A stretch of DNA of 64,000 nt, taken from assembly GCF_001428625.1 (NCBI RefSeq), contig NZ_LMIE01000004.1, forward strand, positions 118,966 to 182,965, given 5' to 3'. The position numbers were made by a program, and so were the translations under genes. The stretch comes from Hydrogenophaga sp. Root209 (GTDB lineage Bacteria > Pseudomonadota > Gammaproteobacteria > Burkholderiales > Burkholderiaceae_C). The notes under the pieces were generated by a model. That model was not told where the DNA came from and searched no databases. It was given only the letters and a program-made list of their open reading frames with translations. Below, one piece after another: positions 1-10,032 of the stretch; the stretch's first letter is position 1, and every line of letters begins with the position of its first letter.

Positions 1-148
1 TGCACTGCGAAGCCTGCCGGGTCCCCGCGATCCGGCTGAAATCCCGAGGCGCTTCTCCTCCTCCTCCCTCCCTCCCTTGTTCGTTTCGGGGCGCTTCGCA
101 GGCTTTTGTATCCCCACCAGCGACGCTGGCGCGCGCTGAGGTCCGACG
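1..148. other. Leader upstream of the lipid-modification operon, no gene identified
   Basis: No convincing coding region ends or begins here. There is a pyrimidine-rich tract (about 52-80, CTC and CTCC repeats). The first open frame with family support begins at 149. An upstream gene, for example a regulator, may lie outside the window. I see no clear sigma-70 or ECF promoter, so the start site of the operon transcript is unknown. Confidence 0.3.
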
Positions 149-1570
149 ATGTACACGGACCTCCACAGCGCTTCCCCGGGCTCGGCTGCGCACACCGCCA
201 GAGTGCCCCGCGTGGCCATCATCGGCTCCGGCATCTCCGGGCTGGCAGCGGCCCACACCTTGCAGGGGCTGGCCGACATCACGCTCTTTGAAGCGGGCGA
301 CTATTTCGGCGGACACACCCACACGGTCGACATGACCCTGCCCAATGTGCAGGGCGTGCCCACCACGTTCGGCGTGGACACCGGCTTTCTGGTGCTCAAC
401 GAACGCACCTACCCCAACCTTCTCGCGCTGTTCGCGCAGTTGGGCGTGCCCATTGCCAAGTCGGACATGTCGTTTTCGGTGCAGGCCCCCGGCGCGGCTC
501 CTGGCGGTGGCCCGCTGGAGTGGAGTGGCTGCAACCTCTCCACGGTGTTTGCCCAGCGCCGCAACCTCTTGAACCCGCGCTTCCTGCGCATGCTGGCCGA
601 CATCGTGCGCTTCAACCGCATCACGACCCGGCTGGCCGAACAGGGCGAAGACTTGCGCGACAACAGCCCGCTGCTGCAACCGCTGGGCGACTTCCTGAAA
701 ACCCAGGGCTTCTCCGACGAATTCCGCGACTGGTATTTCCTGCCCATGATGGGCTGCATCTGGAGTTGCCCGACCGACCAGATGCTGGCCTTCCCGGTGG
801 CCACCATGGTGCGCTTCTGCCACAACCACGGCCTGATCCAGGTGACCAACCGACCCCAGTGGTACACGGTGGCGGGCGGCGCTCGCCAGTACGTGCAGAA
901 GATCACCGACAACATCGCCGACAAACGCTTGAGCACGCCGGTGCAGCAGGTGCTTCGCGACGGCCAAGGCGTGCGCGTGGTCACCGCGGGGCAGGTCGAG
1001 CGGTTCGACGCCGTCGTGCTGGCCTGCCACAGCGATCAGGCTTTGCGCCTGCTCGGGGGTGAAGCTTCGGCCAACGAACGTGAAGTGCTGGGCGCCATCC
1101 GCTACCAGCCCAACCGCGCCGTGCTGCACACCGACCGTTCGGTGCTGCCGAAGAGCGAGCGCGCCTGGGCTGCCTGGAACTACGAGCGCTCGGCGAGCAC
1201 CAGCGTGGAATCGGCCCGGGTCTGCCTGCACTACCTGCTCAACCGCCTGCAACCACTGCCGGTGGCGCAACCGGTGGTGGTCTCGCTCAACCCGCAGCGC
1301 GAGATCGCAGCGCGGCACGTGGTGGGCGAGTACGCCTACGACCACCCGGTGTTCGACCTGGCCGCCATCCGCGCGCAGGCGCGCGTGCCGACCCTGCAGG
1401 GCCAGCTCAACACCTACTTCGCCGGTGCATGGACTGGCTACGGATTCCATGAAGACGGCCTGAAGTCGGGCCTGCACGCTGCGCGGGCGCTGATCGATGC
1501 ACACCGGCTTGCTCCCCGCACGAACCCCGCCGATGCCCAGCGTGCGGCTTTGCCCGGGGTGTTTGCGTGA
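149..1570 (+). CDS. FAD-dependent amine oxidase/desaturase-type oxidoreductase
   Basis: 473-residue flavoprotein of the NAD(P)-binding Rossmann / amine-oxidase family. The dinucleotide-binding motif GSGISG is at residues 26-31, followed by an acidic residue (LFEAGDYFGGH) that should contact the ribose, and a C-terminal FAD-binding stretch (FAGAWTGYGFHEDG) near residue 430. No signal peptide is seen. It is the first gene of a seven-gene operon; its TGA overlaps the GTG start of the next gene. Homologues sit beside DUF1365 and cyclopropane-synthase-like genes in many Proteobacteria and are thought to oxidise or desaturate membrane fatty acyl chains. The family call is firm, the substrate is inferred. 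Start chosen at the only ATG ahead of the Rossmann motif. Confidence 0.85.
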   Translation: MYTDLHSASPGSAAHTARVPRVAIIGSGISGLAAAHTLQGLADITLFEAGDYFGGHTHTVDMTLPNVQGVPTTFGVDTGFLVLNERTYPNLLALFAQLGVPIAKSDMSFSVQAPGAAPGGGPLEWSGCNLSTVFAQRRNLLNPRFLRMLADIVRFNRITTRLAEQGEDLRDNSPLLQPLGDFLKTQGFSDEFRDWYFLPMMGCIWSCPTDQMLAFPVATMVRFCHNHGLIQVTNRPQWYTVAGGARQYVQKITDNIADKRLSTPVQQVLRDGQGVRVVTAGQVERFDAVVLACHSDQALRLLGGEASANEREVLGAIRYQPNRAVLHTDRSVLPKSERAWAAWNYERSASTSVESARVCLHYLLNRLQPLPVAQPVVVSLNPQREIAARHVVGEYAYDHPVFDLAAIRAQARVPTLQGQLNTYFAGAWTGYGFHEDGLKSGLHAARALIDAHRLAPRTNPADAQRAALPGVFA

Positions 1571-2382
1571 ACACCGCGCCGGTGGCGCAGATCGGATTCG
1601 GTCAGGTGCGCCACACCCGCCACCGCCCGCAACGCAACGCCTTCGCCTACCCCACCTATTTTCTGATGCTGCCCATGCGCAGTCTGCGCAACCAGGGCCC
1701 CGGCGCGCTGGCGCGCAACCGCGGCGCGGCGCTCAGCTTTCACGATGCGGACCACGGCGATGGCCGCGCCGACAGCCTGCAGTGGCTCGACGAGTTGCTG
1801 GGACAACACGGCATCGAAGACGCGCACGGCGAGGTGTGGCTGCACACCTACCCGCGCGTGCTCGGCTACACCTTCAAGCCGGTGAGCTTCTGGTACTGCC
1901 ATCGGGCCGACGGCACGCTGCGCGCCGTGCTGGCGGAGGTGAACAACACCTTTGGCGAACGCCACTGTTACCTGCTGGATGCGCCGCGCTACGGCCAGCC
2001 CAGTGAAGCCACCAAGGTGTTCCACGTCTCACCGTTCTGCCCGGTGCGCGGGCGCTACCGATTCGTTTTCATGCGCAGCGATCACCCGAGCCCGCGCACC
2101 GTGGCGCGCATCGACTACTTCGACGATGAGACCCTTGAGCAGCCCCTGCTCAACACCAGCGTGAGCGGCGAATTGCAGCCGCTGGATGCGCGCAGCCTGC
2201 GCCGCGCGCTGTGGCTCTACCCCGCCATGACCTTCGGCGTCATGGCCCGCATCCATTGGCAGGCCGTGCGCCTGTGGATCCAACGCGCGCCCTTTTTCCG
2301 CCAGCCGCCCGCGCCGGGCGAATTCGTCACCGCCGCTCCCATGCCCGCGACTTCCGTGAACGCCGACCACAGCCACCCATGA
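1567..2382 (+). CDS. DUF1365 family protein
   Basis: 271 residues. Recognised as DUF1365 from the motif RVLGYTFKPVSFWYCHR near residues 97-113 and the conserved VSPFCPVRGRYRF segment near residue 155. Biochemical function is unknown; the family nearly always accompanies an FAD oxidoreductase and a cyclopropane-fatty-acid-synthase homologue, suggesting a role in membrane-lipid modification. GTG start overlaps the upstream stop by 4 nt and its own stop overlaps the next ATG, so translation is probably coupled. No signal peptide. Confidence 0.85.
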   Translation: MNTAPVAQIGFGQVRHTRHRPQRNAFAYPTYFLMLPMRSLRNQGPGALARNRGAALSFHDADHGDGRADSLQWLDELLGQHGIEDAHGEVWLHTYPRVLGYTFKPVSFWYCHRADGTLRAVLAEVNNTFGERHCYLLDAPRYGQPSEATKVFHVSPFCPVRGRYRFVFMRSDHPSPRTVARIDYFDDETLEQPLLNTSVSGELQPLDARSLRRALWLYPAMTFGVMARIHWQAVRLWIQRAPFFRQPPAPGEFVTAAPMPATSVNADHSHP

Positions 2383-3608
2383 ACAGCTCCACCGCCTCCA
2401 CCAGCCCCGCCGGTTTTTCGCTGCCGCGCAACGCACCGGCCGCCGCGCGCACCACGCTGCAACTGCTGCAACGCCTGGTGCACGGCAGCCTCACGCTGCA
2501 ACTGCCCGACGGCTCGGTGCAGCGCTTCGGCCAGGTCGACGGGCCACACGCAAGCATGAAACTCAACAACTGGAGCGTGTGCTCGGCCGCGCTGAAGTCG
2601 GGCGACATCGGTTTTGCCGAAACCTACATTGCCGGCGACTGGACCACCTCCAACCTGCCCGCGCTGCTCTCATTGCTGGTGGCGAACCGACGCGAGGTGG
2701 AGGACGTCATTTACGGCTCCTGGCTGGGCCGCTTCGCCTACCGGATCAAGCACCTGCTCAACCGCAACAGCAAGACCAACAGCCGCAGGAACATCCACGC
2801 CCACTACGACCTGGGCAACGCGTTCTACGGTCTGTGGCTGGACGACACGATGAACTACTCGTCGGCCTGGTTCGAGAGCCCCGAGCAGACCCTGGAGTCC
2901 GCGCAGCATGCCAAGGTGCGCCGCGCACTGCGCATGACCGACGTGAAGCCCGGAGACCGCGTGCTGGAGATCGGCTGCGGCTGGGGTGCGCTGGCCGAGA
3001 AGGCCGCCACCGAGTTCGACGCCCATATCACGGGTGTGACCTTGTCCACCGAGCAGCTCGAGTTTGCCCAGGAACGCATGCGGCGCATCGGTCGCGAAGA
3101 CCGTGCCGACTTGCGGCTGCAGGATTACCGCGACATCAACGACGCACCCTTCGACGCGATCTGCTCGATCGAGATGGTGGAGGCCGTGGGCCGCGAGTAC
3201 TGGCCCACCTACTTCCAGACCGTCTCGCGCCTGCTCAAGCCGGGCGGCAAGGCTTGCGTGCAAAGCATCGTGATCGACGACGCGCACTTCGAGCGCTACA
3301 TCAAGGGCACCGACTTCATCCAGCAGTACGTGTTCCCCGGCGGTTGCCTGCCGTGCCCGAGCGAGTTCCGTGCGCAGGCCGCCAAGGTCGGCCTGGAGGT
3401 GGTGGACGAACTCGCTTTCGGGCTGGACTACGCACGCACGCTGGCCATCTGGCGCGAACGTTTTCTGCACGAGCAGGAACGCGTGCTGCAACTCGGCTTC
3501 GACCAGCGCTTCCTGCGCATCTGGGAGTTCTACCTGGCGTACTGCGAAGCCGCGTTCGAGCAGGGCAGCACCGACGTGGTCCAGTACACCTTGCGCAAGC
3601 CCGCCTGA
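2379..3608 (+). CDS. Cyclopropane-fatty-acid-synthase-like SAM methyltransferase
   Basis: 409 residues from the ATG at 2379 (ATGA overlap with the DUF1365 gene); the frame stays open further upstream but that part is antisense-like filler. The SAM-binding glycine motif VLEIGCGWGALAE lies near residue 195, and the conserved SIEMVEAVGREYW and FPGGCLP segments of the Cfa/Mma family follow. Expected activity is SAM-dependent methylation or cyclopropanation of an unsaturated phospholipid acyl chain at the inner membrane. In Rhodobacter a relative (UfaM) makes methylated/furan fatty acids under singlet-oxygen stress; by context this gene may do the same, but that is inference. The protein could also be an ordinary Cfa. 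Confidence 0.88.
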   Translation: MNSSTASTSPAGFSLPRNAPAAARTTLQLLQRLVHGSLTLQLPDGSVQRFGQVDGPHASMKLNNWSVCSAALKSGDIGFAETYIAGDWTTSNLPALLSLLVANRREVEDVIYGSWLGRFAYRIKHLLNRNSKTNSRRNIHAHYDLGNAFYGLWLDDTMNYSSAWFESPEQTLESAQHAKVRRALRMTDVKPGDRVLEIGCGWGALAEKAATEFDAHITGVTLSTEQLEFAQERMRRIGREDRADLRLQDYRDINDAPFDAICSIEMVEAVGREYWPTYFQTVSRLLKPGGKACVQSIVIDDAHFERYIKGTDFIQQYVFPGGCLPCPSEFRAQAAKVGLEVVDELAFGLDYARTLAIWRERFLHEQERVLQLGFDQRFLRIWEFYLAYCEAAFEQGSTDVVQYTLRKPA

Positions 3609-3618
3609 GGCCGACGCC

Positions 3619-4194
3619 GTGAAACGCCTTGTTCTGCGCACACGCCCGGCGGCCCTCATGCTGGCACTCTGCAGCCTCGCCGGGCTGCCCGCGACCGCAC
3701 AAACAACACCGCCCGAACCCACGCTGAGCGCGGCCCTGCGGGACAAGACGCCGATGGGCAAGGCACGCCTGCGCTACTGGGGCTTCGACGTGTACGACGC
3801 GAGCCTGTGGGCGCTGCCGGGTTTCGACGCCCGCCAGTTCGAGAACCAGCGCTTCGGCCTGGAGCTGGCCTACCTGCGCGACTTCAAGGGCGCCGACATC
3901 GCCGAGCGCTCGATCGACGAGATGCAAGGCCTGGCCACCATTGAGCCCGCACAGGCCACGCGCTGGACGCAGGCCATGAGCAGCCTGTTTCCCGACGTGA
4001 GGCGCGGTGACCGCATCACTGGTGTGCACGTGCCCGGCAGCGGCGCGCGCTTCTACTTGAACGGCAAACTGCTCGGCGAGGTGGCGGACGACGCCTTCTC
4101 GCGCCTCTTCTTCGGCATCTGGCTTTCGCCCAAGACCTCACAACCGCGCATGCGCGAGACGCTGATCCAGGGCCTGGGCGGAACGCCCCGATGA
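3619..4194 (+). CDS. Exported chalcone-isomerase-like (Chalcone_3) protein
   Basis: 191 residues from the GTG at 3619, giving an N-terminal signal peptide (basic KRLVLRTR, hydrophobic LMLALCSLAGL, cleavage after ATA). The body resembles the bacterial chalcone-isomerase-like family (Chalcone_3): a KARLRYWGFDVYDASLW strand region, an ERSIDEMQ helix and a late VPGSGARFYLNG segment. True chalcone isomerase activity is not expected; related folds bind fatty acids. Starts 10 nt after the methyltransferase and ends in an ATGA overlap with the MFS gene. Probably a periplasmic acyl-binding or lipid-handling partner. Confidence 0.75.
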   Translation: MKRLVLRTRPAALMLALCSLAGLPATAQTTPPEPTLSAALRDKTPMGKARLRYWGFDVYDASLWALPGFDARQFENQRFGLELAYLRDFKGADIAERSIDEMQGLATIEPAQATRWTQAMSSLFPDVRRGDRITGVHVPGSGARFYLNGKLLGEVADDAFSRLFFGIWLSPKTSQPRMRETLIQGLGGTPR

Positions 4195-5531
4195 GCCTTG
4201 CTCCGGCTTCTGCCCACGAACCAGCCGCGCGCTTCATCGGCGCCGGTGCCTGGCGCCGGGGGGTTGCCTACGGCCTGCTCGGCCTGCCGCTGGCCTTCGT
4301 CGCGCTGCCGCTGTATGTGATCCTGCCCAACCACTACGCTCGCGAGTTCGGCGCGCCTCTGGCCCTGCTCGGCCTCGTGCTGCTGGCCGCGCGCCTGGTG
4401 GACGCGGTGCTGGACCCCATCATCGGCCGCTGGTGCGACCGCCTGTTCGCCCGCTCGATGGCCGCCGTGCTCGGCGCATCGGCCGTGGCCGCGATGGTGC
4501 TCGCACTCGGCCTGTGGGGCCTGCTGTTTCCGCCTTCTTCGGTATGCGAGGCCGGCACCACAGTGCTGCTGTCCTGGGCCGGGCTTTTGATGGCCATCAC
4601 CTACACCGCCTACAGCGTGGTGGCGGTGGCGCACCAGTCGTGGGGCGCGCGGCTGGGTGGCAACGAGGCGCAGCGCAGTCGCGTGGTCGCGTGGCGCGAA
4701 GGCTTGTCGCTGCTGGGCGTGTTGATCGCCGCCGTGCTGCCCACCACGCTGGGCCTGGGTGCCACCGTGTCCACCTTCGCCGTGCTGCTCACGCTCGGCT
4801 GGTGGGCCTGGAGTCGATCGGCCGCGCCCATTGCCTTCAAGGCCACGGGGCCAAACCTGCACCTGGGCGCCTCGCCCCTGCGCCAGCCCGCCTTCCTGCG
4901 CCTGCTCGCGGTGTTCGTGATCAACGGCACCGCCAGCGCCGTGCCCGCCACGCTGGTGCTGTTCTTCGTGCAGGACCGCCTGCAGGCATCCCCATCGGTG
5001 GAGCCCGCTTTCCTGGCCACCTACTTTCTGTGCGCGGCGCTGTCCATCCCGCTGTGGGTGCGGCTGGTGAGCCGCCTCGGGCTGGCGCGCACCTGGCTGG
5101 TCGGCATGGCATTGGCCGTGGTGGTGTTCATCTGGGCCGCCTCCCTCGGCGCGGGCGACGTGGTTCCCTTCCTCATCGTGTGCGCGCTCTCAGGCATCGC
5201 CCTGGGCACCGACCTCACCCTCCCCAGCGCCATGCTCGCGGGACTCATCGGCCAGCTGGGCGAACGTGGTCAACGCGAAGGTGCTTACTTCGGCTGGTGG
5301 AGCTTCGCCACCAAGCTCAACCTGGCCCTGGCCGCCGGCCTGGCGCTGCCCCTGCTCGCGCTGTTCGGCTACGAGCCCGGCGCGCGCGACCCCGCTGCAT
5401 TGCAAACCCTCACCATCGCCTACTGCCTGCTGCCTTGCGCGCTCAAGCTGCTGGCGGGCGGCGCGCTCTATGCGCTCGTGATCCGCCCCGAACGCGCCGG
5501 CCTCGTGCCGCACACCTCCATTCCTTCCTGA
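4191..5531 (+). CDS. MFS transporter of the lipid-modification operon
   Basis: 446 residues with about 12 hydrophobic segments typical of the major facilitator superfamily, closest in appearance to the GPH / MFS_2 type (early DAVLDPIIGRWCDR motif A-like loop near residue 75). Coupled to the upstream gene by an ATGA overlap. The cargo is unknown. Placement between a periplasmic chalcone-isomerase-like protein and a lipoprotein suggests movement of a lipid or lipid precursor rather than nutrient uptake; this is inference. Confidence 0.8.
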   Translation: MSLAPASAHEPAARFIGAGAWRRGVAYGLLGLPLAFVALPLYVILPNHYAREFGAPLALLGLVLLAARLVDAVLDPIIGRWCDRLFARSMAAVLGASAVAAMVLALGLWGLLFPPSSVCEAGTTVLLSWAGLLMAITYTAYSVVAVAHQSWGARLGGNEAQRSRVVAWREGLSLLGVLIAAVLPTTLGLGATVSTFAVLLTLGWWAWSRSAAPIAFKATGPNLHLGASPLRQPAFLRLLAVFVINGTASAVPATLVLFFVQDRLQASPSVEPAFLATYFLCAALSIPLWVRLVSRLGLARTWLVGMALAVVVFIWAASLGAGDVVPFLIVCALSGIALGTDLTLPSAMLAGLIGQLGERGQREGAYFGWWSFATKLNLALAAGLALPLLALFGYEPGARDPAALQTLTIAYCLLPCALKLLAGGALYALVIRPERAGLVPHTSIPS

Positions 5532-5540
5532 GACCATCCC

Positions 5541-6080
5541 ATGCAAAGACGATTGCTGCTCGCCGCCGGCATCACCTCCGCCGCCGCCCTCGCGGGCTGT
5601 GCCGGCCCTCAGGTTGGCCAATACGCCAGCGAAAAGCCGGTGCTCGATCTCCGCACCTACTTCAACGGCACGCTCGACGCCTATGGTGTCTTCACCGACC
5701 GCTCGGGCGCGGTGGTCAAGCGCTTCACCGTGGTGATGGTCTGCAGCTGGAACGGCGACGACGGCGTGCTGGACGAAACCTTCAACTACAGCGACGGCAC
5801 CACCGGCAAGCGCATCTGGCGCATGAAGCATCTGGGCAACGGCCGGTTCAGTGGCACGGCCGACGACGTGGTCGGCACCGCGCTGGGCGAGCAGAAGGGC
5901 AACGCCTTCCGCTGGGGCTACACCTTGCTGTTGCCGGTGGATGGCAAGACCTACGAAGTGCAGTTCGACGACTGGATGTACCTGATGGACTCGCGCGTGA
6001 TGCTCAACAAGGCCGAGATGAGCAAGTTCGGCGTGCGCCTGGGCGAGGTCACGCTGTCGTTTGTGAGGCGCGCGACATGA
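5541..6080 (+). CDS. DUF3833 family lipoprotein
   Basis: 179 residues. An N-terminal lipoprotein signal is visible: MQRRLLLAAG, hydrophobic stretch, then the lipobox LAGC with the cysteine near residue 19. The mature part (DLRTYFNGTLDAYGVFTDRS) matches DUF3833, a beta-rich lipid-binding-like domain found in the same operon in Pseudomonas and Vibrio. Starts 9 nt after the MFS gene and overlaps the SDR start by 4 nt. Function unknown; probably attached to a membrane leaflet and working with the modified lipid. Confidence 0.82.
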   Translation: MQRRLLLAAGITSAAALAGCAGPQVGQYASEKPVLDLRTYFNGTLDAYGVFTDRSGAVVKRFTVVMVCSWNGDDGVLDETFNYSDGTTGKRIWRMKHLGNGRFSGTADDVVGTALGEQKGNAFRWGYTLLLPVDGKTYEVQFDDWMYLMDSRVMLNKAEMSKFGVRLGEVTLSFVRRAT

Positions 6081-6943
6081 ACACGCCGCGCGCCTTCGTC
6101 GAAGCGCCGACGCAAGCTGCTGCGGTGGCCACCGGGTCGCGCGGCTTTTCGCTGTTCAAGCCCATGAACCCACCCATCACCGACTGGCGCGGCCTGCGCG
6201 TGTGGCTGGTCGGCGCCTCCAGCGGCATTGGTGAGGCCACCGCCTCGGCCCTGCATGCACTTGGCGCGCAGGTGCTGGTGTCCGCCCGCAGCCGCGAAGC
6301 GCTGGACCGCTTCGTGCTGAACCACCCACCGCAGCGCGGCGTGGCAGCACAGGCCTGGCCCCTGGACGTGACCGACGCTGCCGCTGTCACGAACACGGCG
6401 CGCGAGATCCTGGCGCAAGGACCCATCGACATGGTGCTGTATTGCGCCGGCCACTACCGCGAGATGCGCGTCACCGATATGGACATGGCCGACCTCAAGC
6501 GGCACATGGACATCAACTACCTGGGTGCGCTGCACGTGCTCGACGCCATCGTGCCGGCCATGATCGCGCGTGGCCAGGGTCACATCAGCCTCATCAGCAG
6601 CGTGGCGGGATTCCGCGGCCTGCCCAAGAGCCTGGCCTATGGCCCGACCAAGGCCGCACTGACCAACCTGGCCGAGAACCTCTACCTCGATCTGGAACCT
6701 CTGGGCGTGGGCGTGAGCGTGGTGCACCCGGGCTTCGTGCAGACGCCGCTGACCGCGCAGAACGACTTCACCATGCCCGCGCTGATCACGCCGCCGCAAG
6801 CCGCGCAGGCCATGATCAACGACTGGGGCCGGGGTGTGTTTGAAGTGCATTACCCCAAACGCTTCACACGCTGGATGAAGCTTCTGCGCCTGCTGCCTTA
6901 CCGCGCCTATTTCCCCGCGGTGCACCGGGCCACCGGCCTGTGA
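6077..6943 (+). CDS. SDR family short-chain dehydrogenase
   Basis: 288 residues from the ATG at 6077 (ATGA with the lipoprotein gene). Classical SDR features: the NAD(P) motif VGASSGIGEA near residue 44, the catalytic serine in HISLISSVAG, the YxxxK active site in LAYGPTKAAL, and the downstream VHPGFVQTPL. The Arg/Lys pattern after the Rossmann motif (SARSREAL) favours NADPH. Last gene of the operon. It could reduce a fatty-acyl ketone or aldehyde intermediate; substrate unknown. The next gene is convergent, 15 nt away. Confidence 0.85.
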   Translation: MNTPRAFVEAPTQAAAVATGSRGFSLFKPMNPPITDWRGLRVWLVGASSGIGEATASALHALGAQVLVSARSREALDRFVLNHPPQRGVAAQAWPLDVTDAAAVTNTAREILAQGPIDMVLYCAGHYREMRVTDMDMADLKRHMDINYLGALHVLDAIVPAMIARGQGHISLISSVAGFRGLPKSLAYGPTKAALTNLAENLYLDLEPLGVGVSVVHPGFVQTPLTAQNDFTMPALITPPQAAQAMINDWGRGVFEVHYPKRFTRWMKLLRLLPYRAYFPAVHRATGL

Positions 6944-6958
6944 GCACCGACGGCGTGC

Positions 6959-7573
6959 TCAGTCGGGTCTCGTGTCGATGAAGCTCGGGCGTTGGTTCAG
7001 CTTTTCGGCCAGACGCGCCAGGTTGGGGTACGGCGTGCGCCAGTCGATCACCGGGAAGCGGAAGTCCAGGTAGCCCAGCGCGCAGCCCACGGCCACGTCG
7101 GACAGGCTCAAGTGGATGCCCGAGCAGAACGGCTTCTCGCCCAGGCCCTGGCTCATGCTTTTCAGGCTCGCTTCAATCTTGACCATCTGGCGGTCGATCC
7201 AGGCGCTGCAGCGCTCCTGGTCAGCGCGCCCGGGCCAGTTGGATTCGAGGCGGGCGAGGATGGCGGCGTCGAGCACACCGTCGGCCAGCGCTTCCCAGGT
7301 TTTCACTTCGGCGCGTTCGCGGCCTTGGGTCGGGATGAGCTTGCCCACCGGTGAAAGCGTGTCGAGGTATTCGACGATCACGCGGGAGTCGAATACCGCC
7401 TCGCCACCTTCCATGACCAGACAGGGCACCTTGCCCAGCGGGTTGGAGGTGCCGATCTGCGTGTCGGCCGACCACACGTCTTCCTGGACAAAGTTGTAGT
7501 CCAGCTTTTTCTCGGCCATGACGACGCGCACTTTGCGCACGTAAGGGCTGGTGATGGCGCCGATGAGTTTCAT
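6959..7573 (-). CDS. Glutathione S-transferase, YibF-like
   Basis: 204 residues. The thioredoxin-fold N-terminal domain begins with SPYVRKVRVVMAEK and contains the cis-proline segment NPLGKVPCLV and the glutathione gamma-glutamyl contact FDSRVIVEYLD; an all-helical C-terminal domain follows. The pattern is closest to E. coli YibF. Cytosolic glutathione-conjugating or reductase activity is expected, substrate unknown. Single gene, divergent from purB across about 110 bp. Confidence 0.85.
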   Translation of the reverse strand: MKLIGAITSPYVRKVRVVMAEKKLDYNFVQEDVWSADTQIGTSNPLGKVPCLVMEGGEAVFDSRVIVEYLDTLSPVGKLIPTQGRERAEVKTWEALADGVLDAAILARLESNWPGRADQERCSAWIDRQMVKIEASLKSMSQGLGEKPFCSGIHLSLSDVAVGCALGYLDFRFPVIDWRTPYPNLARLAEKLNQRPSFIDTRPD

Positions 7574-7645
7574 GGAGGACTGATGGGTGAAGACGGTTGC
7601 CCGTGGGAACGCGATTTTAGCCAGCCCGGCCCCCGCGCCACCTGA

Positions 7646-9121
<1,476 letters not shown>

Positions 9122-9128
9122 GAAAAGG

Positions 9129-9199
9129 GCCCCCACGCTCCGCCGCTGCGCGGGGCGCTGCCCCCCAAGGGGGCTGAGCCTGCCTTGGGGCGGCCCGGC
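9129..9199 (-). repeat. GC-rich intergenic repeat, copy 1 (reverse orientation)
   Basis: About 71 bp between the convergent ends of purB and the DUF1289 gene. On the minus strand it begins GCCGGGCCGCCCCAAGGC, contains a CCCCCTTGGGGGG-type inverted repeat and ends GGCGGAGCGTGGGGGC. Two other copies lie at 27346-27417 and 32257-32327. Position at gene ends suggests a terminator-like or REP-like element. Confidence 0.7.
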
Positions 9200-9217
9200 G
9201 GCAGTCTCGGTGCTCCC

Positions 9218-9619
9218 TCAGCGCGCCCGCTCTGCGTAGCGGTTGAAGCGCCAGGCGTCGTCTTCGATGGTGATGCGCCGCCAGCTGGCGCGTTTCTCGC
9301 CAGGCGTCATCTCCGTCCAACGCTGCACTTCATCAAAGGTGCGCCCGCAGCCCTTGCACACCTCGTCGCCCTGGCTGGTGGAGCAGATGGCGATGCAGGG
9401 CGTGTCGGGCGTGGTGTCGTACCAGGCCAGCCAGGCCTCTCGCGCGGCGGCCGGCAAGGTCGCCTCGTCGGCCTCGGTCTCGCGGAAAAACACCATCAAG
9501 GCATACACCTCGGCCAGGGCACGCGTGGGCTTGGCCAGCGAGATGCCGTCAGGCGAGGGTGAGCGCTCACGCCAGTGATTGATCGCGGCTTCGATGTCGG
9601 TGATGTGGATGCCGGCCAT
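9218..9619 (-). CDS. DUF3717-DUF1289 two-domain protein
   Basis: 133 residues. The N-terminal about 60 residues (HITDIEAAINHWRER) match DUF3717; the C-terminal part is a DUF1289 small cysteine motif, CIAIC followed by CKGCGRTFDEVQRW, a likely metal-binding knuckle, then a W-x(n)-K helix. Function unknown; DUF1289 proteins are small and often single-domain, so the fusion is of some note. Single gene, convergent with purB. Confidence 0.8.
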   Translation of the reverse strand: MAGIHITDIEAAINHWRERSPSPDGISLAKPTRALAEVYALMVFFRETEADEATLPAAAREAWLAWYDTTPDTPCIAICSTSQGDEVCKGCGRTFDEVQRWTEMTPGEKRASWRRITIEDDAWRFNRYAERAR

Positions 9620-9738
9620 GGGGGGTCTCTTGAGGGAGGCCGATCATAGCCAGATTGGCTGGGTCCGGAGCGCTGCGCGGGCGATCACGCACCGGGCGCT
9701 GTGGGAAGTGCGTATCGCGGCCAACAGGCGCAGGCCGG

Positions 9739-9744
9739 TACAAT
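9739..9744 (+). promoter_or_regulatory. Putative -10 element for the terC leader RNA
   Basis: TACAAT followed by CGCGGGC places a transcription start near 9751, just before the conserved riboswitch 5' motif. No clear -35 hexamer. Confidence 0.5.
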
Positions 9745-9752
9745 CGCGGGCT

Positions 9753-9895
9753 TCGAAGGGGAGTAGCTCTCCGCTCCAGCGCAACATGGCCTCGTGCCCG
9801 ACCGCTGGACATTCGGTTTGTCGTCAATACGAAGCCCCCGACTTCCGGCAACCCGGGCTTGGTGACCTTGTCACCCGGTCGAGCAAGACCTTTGA
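9753..9895 (+). ncRNA. yybP-ykoY manganese riboswitch in the terC leader
   Basis: The conserved 5' loop AAGGGGAGTAGC (9756-9767) and the matching 3' part GAGCAAGACC (9881-9890) are the two signature strands of the yybP-ykoY element, which docks Mn2+ between two helical legs. The intervening sequence can form the variable stems (CCGGGCTTGGTGACC / GTCACCCGG region). A terC-family gene follows at 10033, the classic target (alx/mntP-type). The 140 nt between aptamer and ATG would hold the expression platform; I could not assign whether it acts on transcription or translation. Confidence 0.85.
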
Positions 9896-10032
9896 TGGAC
9901 TCTCCGGGTCGATCAAGGCACTGTTCTCCCCCTTCGCAAGCGCAGCGCGCCCGCAGGCGAGAAAGACAGGCGCCAGTCGACCACGAGATGTCTCACGCCT
10001 TGCTCTTTTGAACATACGACAACGAGGAATTT

